Origin: Histidinibacterium aquaticum
GTDB taxonomy: Bacteria; Pseudomonadota; Alphaproteobacteria; Rhodobacterales; Rhodobacteraceae
Reading direction: 5' to 3'
Assembly (NCBI RefSeq): GCF_008710275.1
Contig: NZ_VYQE01000005.1
Span: 1-64,000 of the forward strand
Length of the DNA stretch: 64,000 nucleotides
Below the pieces are notes generated by a model. The model was not told the DNA's origin. It did not search any database and was given only the letters and a program-made list of their open reading frames with translations. Position 1 is the first letter of the stretch, and each line of letters begins with the position of its first letter. Shown piece by piece: positions 1-8,643 of this stretch. Position numbers and translations under genes: made by a program.

Positions 1-57
1 GAAGAAAGGGGCGAGCTTGGCCATCTGCTCGTCGCTCAGCCAGAAAAGATCGCTCAT
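1..57 (-). CDS. IS5-family transposase, N-terminal fragment cut by window edge
   Basis: Only 19 codons lie in the window, read leftwards from the ATG at 57: MSDLFWLSDEQMAKLAPFF. This opening is characteristic of IS5-family transposases of the IS427 type in alphaproteobacteria, which start MSDLFWLSDxQ. The DDE catalytic core lies outside the window, so whether the copy is intact cannot be judged. The codons immediately before the ATG are not part of the family's usual start, so 57 is a good start. It probably marks an insertion sequence in the gene-poor flank of the integrated element. Confidence 0.72.
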   Translation of the reverse strand, partial: MSDLFWLSDEQMAKLAPFF

Positions 58-109
58 GTCACCGCTCCGTTTTCAGAGCCGTGAATCACGCCGTACAGCG
101 ACGATCAAT

Positions 110-124
110 GGATCCTGACCCTAG
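110..124. repeat. Possible outer end (inverted repeat) of the IS5-type element
   Basis: About 55 bases upstream of the transposase ATG lies GGATCCTGACCC followed by TAG, which read on the minus strand is GGGTCAGGATCC. Many alphaproteobacterial IS5-group elements have ends of the form GGGTC-AGGAxCC and target CTAG-like sites, and a CTAG occurs at 121-124. The other end of the element is not in the window, so this is a suggestion based on position and resemblance. Confidence 0.3.
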
Positions 125-302
125 GCACTTGCAGCATCTTGAACCTGGCGAAGGCAGATGAGCTCTCACCGTTTCGTCATCTTGCTCACCTAGGGCCACG
201 TTCAGTGGGCGCTCATGCCAGTTCCCAAAGGTACGGCGTGCTTCCAATACTGCGGCGCGTCACGGGGCGTAAATTCAGCAATGCAGCAATGGCATGGCCA
301 GC

Positions 303-1016
303 CTATCTCGCGAGTGGCACGCCCGTGAGCCGCTGATATTCCGCTTCAGGGACGCCATACATATCGGCACAGACTTCCTTGAGACCATCGCGATCAAGTA
401 TCCTGAGTGAGCCCCCGCTCGATTTTGTCGTACCGGCGTGCTCAAGCTCGTTCAGGGCAACGGTGACACCTGCCCGCCGGGCTCCGATCATGACCGAGAG
501 AAACTCGTGGGTGAGCGGGATTTCATCACCATCCATACGGTCATGGCACATGAGCAGACAGCGGGCGAGCCGGGCAGAAAGCTTGAGTTTCCCGTTCGCC
601 AAGACGGTGTGGGACGTCTGAATTTGGGCAGCTTGAACGTATCGCAGCAGGGCGTTGCGAAAGGTGGAGACTTCCATGGCTTCCCTGATGCGGGCGCTCT
701 CGATGCGGTTCGCATGCCCCTCCACCTGGACTTCGGTCTTGTTCGGTGAACAGGAGTCTCCCATGACGACCATCATTCCGGTGAGACTCTCCCTTCCGAT
801 AATGCCCGCTTCAATTTCATACTCTCCCCGCCGGGACTGGACGACTATCGACAGCAGCCCCTCTTCCGGAAAGTAGACATATGGTATTGACTGCTGGGGT
901 AGCTCGAGCTTCTGCGCCATGGTTAGAGCCACTGGCTCAAGGTGCGGCGTGAGAAGTGCCAGATGCTCAGCAGGCAACTCCGAGAGCACTTGATTTCTGT
1001 ATTTTATTGGTCCCAT
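303..1016 (-). CDS. Crp/Fnr-family transcriptional regulator (copy 1)
   Basis: This 237-residue protein has an N-terminal cyclic-nucleotide-binding-like beta-roll (about residues 15-130) and a C-terminal winged helix (about 145-225). The helix-turn-helix reads around LSVMIGARRAGVTVALNELE. The family binds DNA as dimers. No Fnr-type N-terminal cysteines are seen, and the nucleotide-pocket residues are not recognisable, so the signal is unknown. It is clearly paralogous to the protein encoded at 30339-31049: both share LLTPxLEPVxLT near the start, VYFPExGLLSV, IEAGxIGRE, MVVMG and the ending VPEAEYxRLTGV. It stands alone on the minus strand with about 1 kb of empty DNA upstream. Family assignment is firm; role is not. 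Confidence 0.85.
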   Translation of the reverse strand: MGPIKYRNQVLSELPAEHLALLTPHLEPVALTMAQKLELPQQSIPYVYFPEEGLLSIVVQSRRGEYEIEAGIIGRESLTGMMVVMGDSCSPNKTEVQVEGHANRIESARIREAMEVSTFRNALLRYVQAAQIQTSHTVLANGKLKLSARLARCLLMCHDRMDGDEIPLTHEFLSVMIGARRAGVTVALNELEHAGTTKSSGGSLRILDRDGLKEVCADMYGVPEAEYQRLTGVPLAR

Positions 1017-2024
1017 TGGCCTTCCGAGCCTAGGGGCAACAGCACATGGCTATCAGCCGACCGCGCCCATGCAATCTACGGTCGATGAGTCCGCAGGTAG
1101 CTTGATCGTTCGCCTAATGACAGGGACGGGAGTCTTCTCCGGGCCGTCAGGGTACGGTTGTGTACATAATCTCTGTGCAGTCTCGATAAGTCCGCATGGG
1201 ACAACAACGTGTTCGCTAGTCTTGAACGGTCGCTGAAGCTTGGTTCCAGTGTGCTCAAGCCCTCTTTGCTGCCACCTATGTCGGGCAGCTTTAGCAGTGG
1301 CGTGACGCCATTTGCCGTCTCTCCTAGAGCTCAGAGTCACGACAGTTGGATCGAGGTGGGCTCTTCCAAAAGAACCAATGACGCTTTCGTCTAGGACTCT
1401 GAAAATCTTGTTTCCGGGCTCAGCACCTCAAGCGGTAGCACCATCGGGAGTCTACTTCGAACGGTGTCCGGCTTGGTCCAAAAAGCCAATAGAGCCGTCT
1501 GAGGTATTGGCCTTGACGCAACGACGTCACTAGCCCGACACTGAAAGCTAGGTGGTTCGTGGCGATCATCAGTCGCTCCGTTGGGAACGGCGCGGGGCGG
1601 GCAATACAGAGGACGACAAGAAGTGTTCGATTCCCAGGGTGGGAGCAATCCGGGATGGGACGAGCGATGCAGCATCTGCGAGGACTCAGGGCAGGTAGTT
1701 GTTGCAGTTCCGATTATCCGCCTTACTGGACCACGATACGCTGTTCTCCTCTGCCGCAAGTGGTTCTTTGCATGTCACGCGAGAGAAGGTACGACATGCG
1801 GCCGAAATTTGCTTTCCGCGATGGTAACCCTCGTGCTGTGCGAGGGGCGAGAGTCCCTCGACGTGGCGCCAGTGACCTCTTGTCCGCTCTGTCCGCCTAC
1901 CGGAAGCGACTAAGCACAACGATAGTCAGAACCCGATTTGCCGCTTTCAGGCTGGCGTATGGCACGCTGATGCCAGGGGCCAAACCACAGCCAAAGTTGC
2001 CATAGGCGTCGAAAGCGGTGAGGT
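1017..2024. other. About 1 kb with no convincing gene
   Basis: Short open frames exist on both strands, but none has a good ribosome binding site, consistent codon use or a recognisable domain. The GC content is visibly lower than in the core. It looks like degraded DNA at the edge of the accessory region. No RNA gene or array was recognised. Confidence 0.6.
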
Positions 2025-2255
2025 TCAACCGGTCTCGGATTCCAAGGGCGCGCTCTCATCATCGGTGTGGGATCTCATGTCTTTCCGCTGTCGCAGCGAC
2101 GCGATGCGTTGAGCCAGGAAGACGAAGATGAATAGTCCGGCGTAGACTGCAGCGATCAGCCTGCCCGCAGTCTCGGTGGCCCCACCGACGATCCCGCTGA
2201 AGCCGAAGACCGATGCGATTGCTGCAGTAAGGAGGAAGGTGACCTTCAGTCCCAT
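2025..2255 (-). CDS. Small membrane protein, DUF1328-like
   Basis: Starting at the ATG at 2255, the product is 76 residues with two hydrophobic segments (about 2-22 and 31-50) and a charged tail. The first segment (TAAIASVFGFSGIVGGA) resembles the DUF1328 signature of an aliphatic helix followed by GFxGIxGxA. The second segment departs from that family. An upstream in-frame ATG would add 22 residues of unhydrophobic sequence, so the internal start is preferred. DUF1328 proteins are small inner-membrane proteins of unknown function, often associated with stress responses. The gene stands alone in a gene-poor stretch. Confidence 0.5.
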   Translation of the reverse strand: MGLKVTFLLTAAIASVFGFSGIVGGATETAGRLIAAVYAGLFIFVFLAQRIASLRQRKDMRSHTDDESAPLESETG

Positions 2256-2745
2256 ATCGGTGCTCTCGCAACCCAGTAGACTTGGCGCGACAGCGCCGTC
2301 AGAGCGGAAGACGTTTAACAATGAGCTAACGCACGGCGCCTATAGTGGCCACTGCGACCTTTGTCCGATACCGCACAATCGACGCGGGCAAGGCCGCTTC
2401 ACGTTGGGAGAACGTGTTGGCCATCGCTCGGTGGAGTTGCACGCTCCCGAACATCTTGTCGGACTCGCTGAAGCCGGAACCTAGCGAGTGCTGGTATGGC
2501 CATGACAAGCATGGTGTGATGAAGTCGATCTGTCCGAGGTGTGCTGCATGATTCGGCAGCCCGTCATGACCCAGCACACATCCGCTAGCGGCGCCGGGCA
2601 ACCTTGACATGGTCTGTCTGCGACTTGTCTGACCCTGGTTCAGTTACATGGTTGATCGGGAAGAGGTTCACTGACCATCCATTTTCCTTGGGGGGAGGAG
2701 GAGAACGAAGCGGCCGACAAGTTGGAATGAGAGGAGCGATCACTA
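2256..2745. other. Gap without a supported gene
   Basis: Overlapping short frames on both strands were examined and none carries a recognisable domain. I see no RNA gene. The last 40 bases contain the ribosome binding site of the next gene. Confidence 0.55.
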
Positions 2746-3267
2746 ATGCCACTTTCATGGATGGAACATCGACCGCCGGACCGAGTCTTTAGCCGCTGCG
2801 AGCAGGCCACTGCCGAGACGCCCATTGGAGCAATCACACTCGAATGGCGAAGCTGGAGAGAGAACGACAGCCCTTCTGGCGAAATGCCTTGGGGGGAACT
2901 CGTTGTTGGGTCGGATCTCGAAGATGCGAAGGACAAGGCACAGGCGGCTTGGGACCGAATGATGCCAAAACTAGCTGAATTCGCGACTCTGCGTAGTGTC
3001 GAGGCCGAAGGAGCAACGAGACAGAAGAGCAGGCAACTCCAAAAGCTTGGGATGGGAGAGACTCCGGCCGAACTCGCAGAGAAAGTTGAGGGAATCGTCA
3101 ACGCTGAAGGTTTTCAGCTCGGAGCTCTATCTTTCCATCAATCCTCTGGTCGGAAGGTCCTGACCTACAATTTTTGCGACTACGACAAATGGGAGACCAC
3201 GCCGCTGGATGGGGACAGAGAAGTTTTCACAACCCCTATTAGGTCACGGAAAGCCAGTGTCGAATAG
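2746..3267 (+). CDS. Hypothetical protein, orphan gene in accessory DNA
   Basis: The product has 173 residues and is soluble, mixed charged and without a signal peptide or membrane segment. A purine-rich GAGGAG lies about nine bases before the ATG, which supports the start. The middle (about 62-125) is predicted helical and rich in Glu, Lys and Gln. The C-terminal third contains a beta-like stretch around GALSFHQSSGRKVLTYNF. I do not recognise the family. It lies on the opposite strand to the virion-like genes to its right and may be a cargo gene of the element. Confidence 0.5.
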   Translation: MPLSWMEHRPPDRVFSRCEQATAETPIGAITLEWRSWRENDSPSGEMPWGELVVGSDLEDAKDKAQAAWDRMMPKLAEFATLRSVEAEGATRQKSRQLQKLGMGETPAELAEKVEGIVNAEGFQLGALSFHQSSGRKVLTYNFCDYDKWETTPLDGDREVFTTPIRSRKASVE

Positions 3268-3320
3268 GCTGTGATCAAGCAGCCTTACTCCGGGAGGTTG
3301 AGACCATGTTTCCCTCCGGC

Positions 3321-3608
3321 CTATCTGTGCGAAGTCGAAGCCTGTGATCCATCCGCCAAGTCGAATTCGGGACAAGCCTGGATGAACGCCGCGCCGCTCT
3401 CGATCCGGCGGAAGTAGAAGGCTGTCGCGTCGCACCCGAAGCTCTTCGCGGTGCCTTGTGCGAACTCCCCGGAACCGACGTTTTCACGGCACCACCGGAT
3501 GACGTCGTCTAGGCGGTTGCCGAGCCCGGTGTGCGGAACGACTATCTTGATCCGGATCGGGAAAGACAGGTCATCGCGCTGGCTGGACGGTATCGTGCGG
3601 CGAGTCAT
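3321..3608 (-). CDS. Small hypothetical protein of phage-like context
   Basis: Read from the ATG at 3608, this is a 95-residue soluble protein with an alpha/beta pattern: strand IRIKIVVP, helix LGNRLDDVIRWCRENVG, strand ATAFYFRRI, helix ESGAAFIQACPEF. Similar small proteins occur in alphaproteobacterial phages and gene-transfer-agent neighbourhoods, but I cannot name the family. A longer in-frame start at 3689 would add 27 residues that look non-native. It is the last gene of the leftward run, about 100 bases past the stop of the large virion-like gene. Confidence 0.5.
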   Translation of the reverse strand: MTRRTIPSSQRDDLSFPIRIKIVVPHTGLGNRLDDVIRWCRENVGSGEFAQGTAKSFGCDATAFYFRRIESGAAFIQACPEFDLADGSQASTSHR

Positions 3609-3706
3609 CAGAGTGCCTAGATGTGAGTGACGAGCCAGCAAACTGCCGTCACTCAGTGCCCTAGCCAAGCCGCACGTCGCGCCAGCCAAGCGCGTGCTTG
3701 CCCTCC

Positions 3707-6382
3707 CTACTTGATCTGAAGCTCCTCAAGGTTCTCGCTTCCGTTATCACCCACGCCACTGGCGACCACGCCACCCGCCAGATACGGCAACAGCCTCGGC
3801 ATTACGTCCCGCTGGAGCCGGATCGAGTTCGCCTCGGTGAGCAGTGCCCTGAACATCTCCGGGTCCTCCACTGCATCGGCAAGGATTTGGGAGGACTTGT
3901 CCGTGAATAGCCGGAACGCGATTTCCCCCGCCCGGCCTGAGAAGATGTTGGCGGTCTGAAGACTGCCACCCATTGAGCCACCGGCCACCTCGCCGCCGAG
4001 ACGGGCAGCCTGCACCCGGGCTAGGATTTCGAGCATCCGGCTTGTGGGAGCGCCCGAGAGCGTCGATCCGACATCGGCGGCATCGGTCCGCGCACGCTGA
4101 ACGCGGGTGATCTCCTGGGCAATGCGCTGGAGCCGTCCCCGCTCTGCCGGGCTCAGTATGACGTTCATGGCGCGCGCCACCTGTGGATCGGCCAGCCGCG
4201 CGCTCAGTAGCTCGCCCTGAAGGCCTGTGCGCCCCTGCCGGGTTGCCGTCGATCCAGAGATCAGGAAATCAGCAAAAGACCCTTTAAGACCTGCCAGAGC
4301 CTCCCCGCTCGTGTCTTTGCGGGCCGCGTTGACAAGGAGTCGCGCATCCCGCGCGGCGTTGGGCGACGAGATGACCGCCTGGAAGGCTTGCTCTGGAGGA
4401 CTGTCCAGATACCGCCCCAGGGCGCTCTGTCGGTTGTTCCGGCTCTGCCCAATGACATCGGCGATCCTTCCGTTGATACGCTCCGCGCTCTCGCCGTTGC
4501 GGATGGCTCCGAGGATTTCGTCTCGCAGGTCGGGATACTGGTTCAGGAGCGCCTGGTTGTCACGGAAGAAGCGGCGCGCCACCGGGAACGACCAGTTGCC
4601 GCTGGGGTCCTGGACCGCCTGCTGGAAGCGGTCCTTCACGTAGTCCTGGATCGCGGCCTCTGCCTGTCGACCGTCGCGCCCGTCGAAGCTGGCCGCCCGG
4701 TTGAGGTCACGGCTGGCGACGGCGGCTCCCTGTCGCCCCTGCCGCACGGTCCTGTCGAGCGTCATGGACGGATCAACTCGCGTGTCGCCGTCGATGGTGC
4801 GGGTCAGGATGTCGCCAACCGGCCCTTGGTCGAAGGTCTCGTGCAGCGCGGCCGAGTAGGCGCGTGCCTCGTTGATCGACTGCCCGATGCGCGTGCCGCC
4901 ATCCACGGCCCCAAGGTCCTTGAGGACCGCGTCGGCGAGCTGGTTCGCGATGCGCGCCCGGTTCTTGTTCTGGTCGGTCCCGGCCATGGCGCTGCGGGCA
5001 ACGCGGCGAAGCTCGGAGTAGAGGCCGTGCATCTCGGCCACCGTCTCGCTCTCGCCGAAGCCGCCCTCGTCCACGAGAAGCCTGCGAGCCACCTCGGGCA
5101 TGTCGTTCTGCTGGGCTCGAGGAATGGTCTGGGCGAACTCCTGCGCCAGCTCCCGCGAGTAGGAAGTGTCGACGGTGGCCCCGCGCGGCACGGCATCCCA
5201 GAGTTCCCGCTCGCGCATCCTGGCGCCTTCCAGGGCCCGGTCGATTTCCTGTCGCACGATGGTGGAGTTCGTGCCCTCACCGGCCTGGTTGCCGAGGGAC
5301 TGGATGCGGCGCTCGGCTTGGTCGAGCGCGTTCGCGGCGTCCTGGCGTAGACGCGTCGCGAAGTTCTGCCGCCGCTCTGTCAGGAAGCGCCGGGCGTCCT
5401 CGGTGTTGCCGCCCAGGTCCGAAACCTCCTGCTCAGCGCGTTGCGTGGCCTCCCGAGCGCGCTCGTCCATGCGGGCCCTGACGGTTGGGCTTTGCTCAAC
5501 GGCAAGGCGCTCCAGACCCAGCATGTTCGGATCGCCCGTCTGCTGTGCCGGGGAGAGGCCAAGCGGGTTGTCGTTGGTCACCCGTCCGGCCAGTTCCTCG
5601 GCCCGCTCTTCGCCCCCGGCGAGGTTCTTCATGCGGCCCCGGGCAATCGCACGGGCACCGGTCGACGTGTAGGGCGCCATGGAGGACGTGAGCGCATCCG
5701 TGGCGCGCCTGGTAAGGGTTCCAGTGGGTCCATGCATCAGGGCCGCTCGTGCGCCCTGTAGCGCCCCCAGAACGCCGAGAGGGGCAGCAATGCCAGCGAC
5801 GGCCTGCCCGGTAGAGCCAGCCCCCGTGTCTTCAGCAACCTGCTGCGCCCCCTGGGAGACAGCACTTGCGCCGACCTCGGCCGTTGCCCCGCCGGTGGTG
5901 CTCATGGACCTGAACATGTCGCTGCCGATCCGCCCCGCCGTGCCACCTGCACCCGCGAGCAGCTGCCCGAGCTTCGCGATGGGAACAATGGCCGCCATGC
6001 CCTCGCCAGCCCCGCGCTGCATCGCTTGCCACGCGGTGTCGGTGTCGCCCTCGGCAACCCCGATCCCGAGGCTACGCATTCCCTCGGCCGTGTTGTCGAA
6101 CGGGTTGAAGACATCCCCGAAATTGGCAACGCCCCGGTTGAACTCCGCCATGACGCCGTTGTTGTCGGGGCGGCCACGGGCCACGACCCTCTGCGCTTCC
6201 TCTGCCGAGATGACTTCGGGCCGGTCTCGTCGGCCCGGGCGTTCGGGCAGGCTACTGGAGCGCCCGGCTACCCCCAGTTGCTGTGCGATTTCCTCGACGG
6301 TGCGCTCCTGCTCGGCGGGCGACAGGCTCTTGAAGTTGTCGTCCACGGTGACGGTCTGGTCTCCAATTGTCAGCTCGGCCAT
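3707..6382 (-). CDS. Large virion-like (internal/ejection-type) protein
   Basis: The 891-residue product starts at the ATG at 6382, sharing one base with the stop of the gene upstream (TGATG), so translation is coupled. It has no signal peptide. Residues 1-60 are charged. About 85-240 are rich in Gly/Ala with weakly hydrophobic helices (GEGMAAIVPIAKLGQLLAGAGGTAG). About 255-800 are long Arg/Ala/Glu/Gln-rich helices with coiled-coil character, and the tail has another hydrophobic patch (PYLAGGVVASGVG). This layout fits podovirus internal-virion or DNA-ejection proteins. No transglycosylase or peptidase motif was found. The class is inferred from composition, size and position. Confidence 0.5.
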   Translation of the reverse strand: MAELTIGDQTVTVDDNFKSLSPAEQERTVEEIAQQLGVAGRSSSLPERPGRRDRPEVISAEEAQRVVARGRPDNNGVMAEFNRGVANFGDVFNPFDNTAEGMRSLGIGVAEGDTDTAWQAMQRGAGEGMAAIVPIAKLGQLLAGAGGTAGRIGSDMFRSMSTTGGATAEVGASAVSQGAQQVAEDTGAGSTGQAVAGIAAPLGVLGALQGARAALMHGPTGTLTRRATDALTSSMAPYTSTGARAIARGRMKNLAGGEERAEELAGRVTNDNPLGLSPAQQTGDPNMLGLERLAVEQSPTVRARMDERAREATQRAEQEVSDLGGNTEDARRFLTERRQNFATRLRQDAANALDQAERRIQSLGNQAGEGTNSTIVRQEIDRALEGARMRERELWDAVPRGATVDTSYSRELAQEFAQTIPRAQQNDMPEVARRLLVDEGGFGESETVAEMHGLYSELRRVARSAMAGTDQNKNRARIANQLADAVLKDLGAVDGGTRIGQSINEARAYSAALHETFDQGPVGDILTRTIDGDTRVDPSMTLDRTVRQGRQGAAVASRDLNRAASFDGRDGRQAEAAIQDYVKDRFQQAVQDPSGNWSFPVARRFFRDNQALLNQYPDLRDEILGAIRNGESAERINGRIADVIGQSRNNRQSALGRYLDSPPEQAFQAVISSPNAARDARLLVNAARKDTSGEALAGLKGSFADFLISGSTATRQGRTGLQGELLSARLADPQVARAMNVILSPAERGRLQRIAQEITRVQRARTDAADVGSTLSGAPTSRMLEILARVQAARLGGEVAGGSMGGSLQTANIFSGRAGEIAFRLFTDKSSQILADAVEDPEMFRALLTEANSIRLQRDVMPRLLPYLAGGVVASGVGDNGSENLEELQIK

Positions 6383-7785
6383 CAGTTCACACTCCACTCG
6401 ATGCCGGAAGAGGTGCGCCCCGAGGTCTGGGGCTGCCCGCTGCCGCTGTTCAGCGCCTCGTCGAGCGCCTTGTAGTCTTCGAGGAGGGGGACGAGCCCAT
6501 CCATGGCCGAGCGCGCTGCCTGGCGCTCCTGCGCGTTATAGCTACCGGGATTGTCGATCACCCGCTGGGCGGACTGCATGGCGCGCTCAATCTCGCGACG
6601 CATGTTGGCAATCTTGTTCCGCGCGCGGTCGCGGCCGGTGGCAATCTGGCCCGGCCTGACGGTCAGCTCATCGATCATCTCGCGGGTGAGGTTGGACGGT
6701 CGTCCCGGCCATTCCGCAGAGAGGGTCTGCACGGTGCGCGTGGCGAGGCTGTCGAGCATTTGCGCGCCCCGGTCGATCCGGGCGCTCGGCTGGCCGACCC
6801 CGATGCTGTCGAAGAGCGTGTTGATGATGCCCGCACCCATGCCGGAGAAGCCAAGGGCTCCCTCGACATTGGTGTCGTCAAAGGCATCGCTGGCCTCGAC
6901 GTTAGTGGGTCCGGGCTGGCCCTGAACGCCCCCTGCGGCGGGCTGGATGACCTGCCCTGTGGTGCGGTCCACGACGAGACCGTCCTGGGTCATGTCGTAT
7001 TGACCGTCCGCCAATTTGATCGCGGTCGCTCGATCGGCACCGAGCGTCGACATGTAGTCGGTGATCTTGGTCTCCCGGGCATTGGGGTCCTGGGGCGCTC
7101 CCTCCGGGTTACTCGGCGTGCCGTAGGTGTAGCCCTTGGTGGGGTCGTTCGGATCGTTCCAATAGGCACCAGATGGCAGGTTGGTTGTGCGGTCGGACAT
7201 GGAGGCAGAGCCGCCGCCAATCGCGCTCTCGACGGCCTCGATTTCCCCTGTGAGACCGCCGATGATCACGCCCCGCTGATCCCAGGGACGCCAGTTGTCG
7301 CCGAGGATTTCCCGGCCGGTGGATGCCCAGTCTTCCGGGGACCGGATGCCGACCAGCTGAGCCGCGATGCGCTTTCCTTCCTCGGCCTCCGCCTCCAGGC
7401 CCGCGATGTTCTCACGCAGGTCCAAGTCGCGGAGGGCAATCTCCATCTCGCGGCGGGATTGCTCCCGGCTGACGCGGAACTGCTCTCGAGCCAGTCCAAT
7501 CCGCTCGTCGGTCTGCCCAATCTGGCGCTCGGCCTGATCGATGCGCCGTCCGTCGTTGTACATGCCGTGGAGCACGTTCACCGCCTGGAGACCCTGTGGG
7601 CCTGCGGCGAGGAGCGCGTTCATCGCCTCTGGGTCCCCTTGCATCGCGGCTGCGCCATGCTGGGGGAGGAGCTCAGCGAGGGCGTTGCGGTTGCGCTGCT
7701 CCTGGACCTGCTGCCCAAGCGCCAGCGAGTTCGCGTAGCCGGTCATATAGGACTCGGCGAGGTTCGGAAGTCGGATCTCATTCAT
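6382..7785 (-). CDS. Virion-like helical protein paired with the large ejection-type protein
   Basis: This is a 467-residue soluble protein. The first 180 residues are almost all helix, rich in Gln, Arg, Glu and Ala (for example QQVQEQRNRNALAELL and the coiled coil QAERQIGQTDERIGLAREQ). A Gly/Pro/Asn-rich linker follows (about 190-300), then a second helical domain (about 310-450). Such paired helix-rich proteins occur downstream of tail genes in short-tailed phages, where they form the internal core or are ejected. It overlaps the upstream gene by eight bases and the downstream gene by one. No named domain was recognised, so the assignment is inferred. Confidence 0.5.
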   Translation of the reverse strand: MNEIRLPNLAESYMTGYANSLALGQQVQEQRNRNALAELLPQHGAAAMQGDPEAMNALLAAGPQGLQAVNVLHGMYNDGRRIDQAERQIGQTDERIGLAREQFRVSREQSRREMEIALRDLDLRENIAGLEAEAEEGKRIAAQLVGIRSPEDWASTGREILGDNWRPWDQRGVIIGGLTGEIEAVESAIGGGSASMSDRTTNLPSGAYWNDPNDPTKGYTYGTPSNPEGAPQDPNARETKITDYMSTLGADRATAIKLADGQYDMTQDGLVVDRTTGQVIQPAAGGVQGQPGPTNVEASDAFDDTNVEGALGFSGMGAGIINTLFDSIGVGQPSARIDRGAQMLDSLATRTVQTLSAEWPGRPSNLTREMIDELTVRPGQIATGRDRARNKIANMRREIERAMQSAQRVIDNPGSYNAQERQAARSAMDGLVPLLEDYKALDEALNSGSGQPQTSGRTSSGIEWSVN

Positions 7786-8170
7786 GGCTTTCGCCTTTCT
7801 GGTGCTGCTCGATGTGTTGCCCGTTCTGGGTCTTGAGGTCGGCCATCGCGGAAGCGAGGAGGTCGTCGGTGATCTCCTCGTCGTCCAGGACGGCTTGTGC
7901 GATTGCGGGGACGCGCCCGGTCAGGAAGGTCTTCAGGTCGTCTCCAGAGAGCTCTTCCGCCGGGCCCGATATGTCTGCCGCCGCGTGGGCACGCATGACG
8001 AAGCCGAGTTCGGCTTCCCCGTCTTCGGAGCTGAATTCGCCCCATGGAGCATGGATGCGAGCCAGGCGGCTGGACTTGTCCATGTTCACGACGCGGACGT
8101 AGATGGTCGGCATCCGGAACTCTTGGCCCGACTTGGCTTCAAGGTTGGTGAGACGGCGGGTCAGCGTCAT
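7778..8170 (-). CDS. Small phage protein with N-terminal RRLxxLE motif (member 1)
   Basis: The 130-residue protein starts MTLTRRLTNLEAK, followed by a short beta-like stretch (TIYVRVVNMD) and an acidic helical C-terminal half ending in Gln/His-rich residues. The opening M-x-L-x-RRLTNLE is shared with the next three small genes upstream, which suggests a common docking helix. A GAGGAG ribosome binding site lies seven bases before the ATG. The gene overlaps the start of the downstream virion-like gene by eight bases. Function unknown. Confidence 0.55.
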   Translation of the reverse strand: MTLTRRLTNLEAKSGQEFRMPTIYVRVVNMDKSSRLARIHAPWGEFSSEDGEAELGFVMRAHAAADISGPAEELSGDDLKTFLTGRVPAIAQAVLDDEEITDDLLASAMADLKTQNGQHIEQHQKGESHE

Positions 8171-8203
8171 GGCTGGCTCCTCGTGGGGCGCGGGGTCTGG
8201 TGT

Positions 8204-8428
8204 TCAAAGGTCAAAGCAATCGGCCTCCAACACCGCGATAGAGCGCCCCAGAGCTGCGGCGCGGTCGTGGAAGTCCGAAGTGCTCTCGCCCGGCTGCCGG
8301 GTCAGCCTCTCGCCCTTCGCGAAGGCCTCGATGTATTCGGGCTCGTCCTCGCCGATGCTTTCGACGAACAGCAGCACGAGGCCGCCGCTGGACTGCTCAA
8401 GCTTTTCCAGTCTGCTGCTCAGTCTCAT
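8204..8428 (-). CDS. Small phage protein with N-terminal RLxxLE motif (member 2)
   Basis: The 74-residue protein starts MRLSSRLEKLEQS and then has VLLFVESIGEDEPEYIEAF and a Gly-Glu-rich loop followed by a helix. The opening matches the short amphipathic motif of its three neighbours. The start ATG overlaps the stop of the upstream gene by four bases, so translation is coupled. No catalytic motif is visible. A 33-base gap with its own ribosome binding site separates it from member 1. Confidence 0.55.
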   Translation of the reverse strand: MRLSSRLEKLEQSSGGLVLLFVESIGEDEPEYIEAFAKGERLTRQPGESTSDFHDRAAALGRSIAVLEADCFDL

Positions 8429-8643
8429 GCTTCCAGCTCCTCGCAGACGCGGCCGAGGTAGGCGGTCGCGGTTTCGTCGGGCTGGCGGACAGGCATGGGG
8501 CCCGGAAGCACCTTCCGGGTTTCACTGGACCGAGCGGCAACGGCATCGAGGTACTCAGCGAGACGTCGGCGTCCCTCGCCAGGCTCCGGGACGCTGTGCG
8601 GCGTCTCTGCTTCGAGGTTGGTCAGTCTGCGTCTCAGGATCAT
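8425..8643 (-). CDS. Small phage protein with N-terminal RRLTNLE motif (member 3)
   Basis: The 72-residue protein starts MILRRRLTNLEAE, nearly identical in its first 13 residues to member 1. After that comes a proline-containing linker and a helical end (TATAYLGRVCEELEA). It overlaps both neighbours by four bases (ATGA). The similarity to member 2 extends into the later part, where both have an RQPxExT/S-x-F/Y-like segment. Function unknown; most likely one of a locally duplicated set. Confidence 0.55.
   Translation of the reverse strand: MILRRRLTNLEAETPHSVPEPGEGRRRLAEYLDAVAARSSETRKVLPGPMPVRQPDETATAYLGRVCEELEA

Noticed and set aside
1391-2005. Overlapping frames of 122 to 148 codons on both strands in the gene-poor zone
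   Set aside because: No ribosome site, no domain, Arg/Pro/Ser-rich composition and mutual overlap. Most likely non-coding.
2326-2610. 94-codon minus-strand frame (SQREAALPASIVRYRTK)
   Set aside because: It has the look of a possible transposase or reading-frame relic, but I could not link it to a family and see no start signal.
4388-7836. Long plus-strand frames opposite the two virion-like genes (320, 326 and 489 codons)
   Set aside because: No domain, Arg/Pro/Gly-rich, and no consistent ribosome sites. The minus-strand chain has overlaps and balanced composition, typical of real genes.
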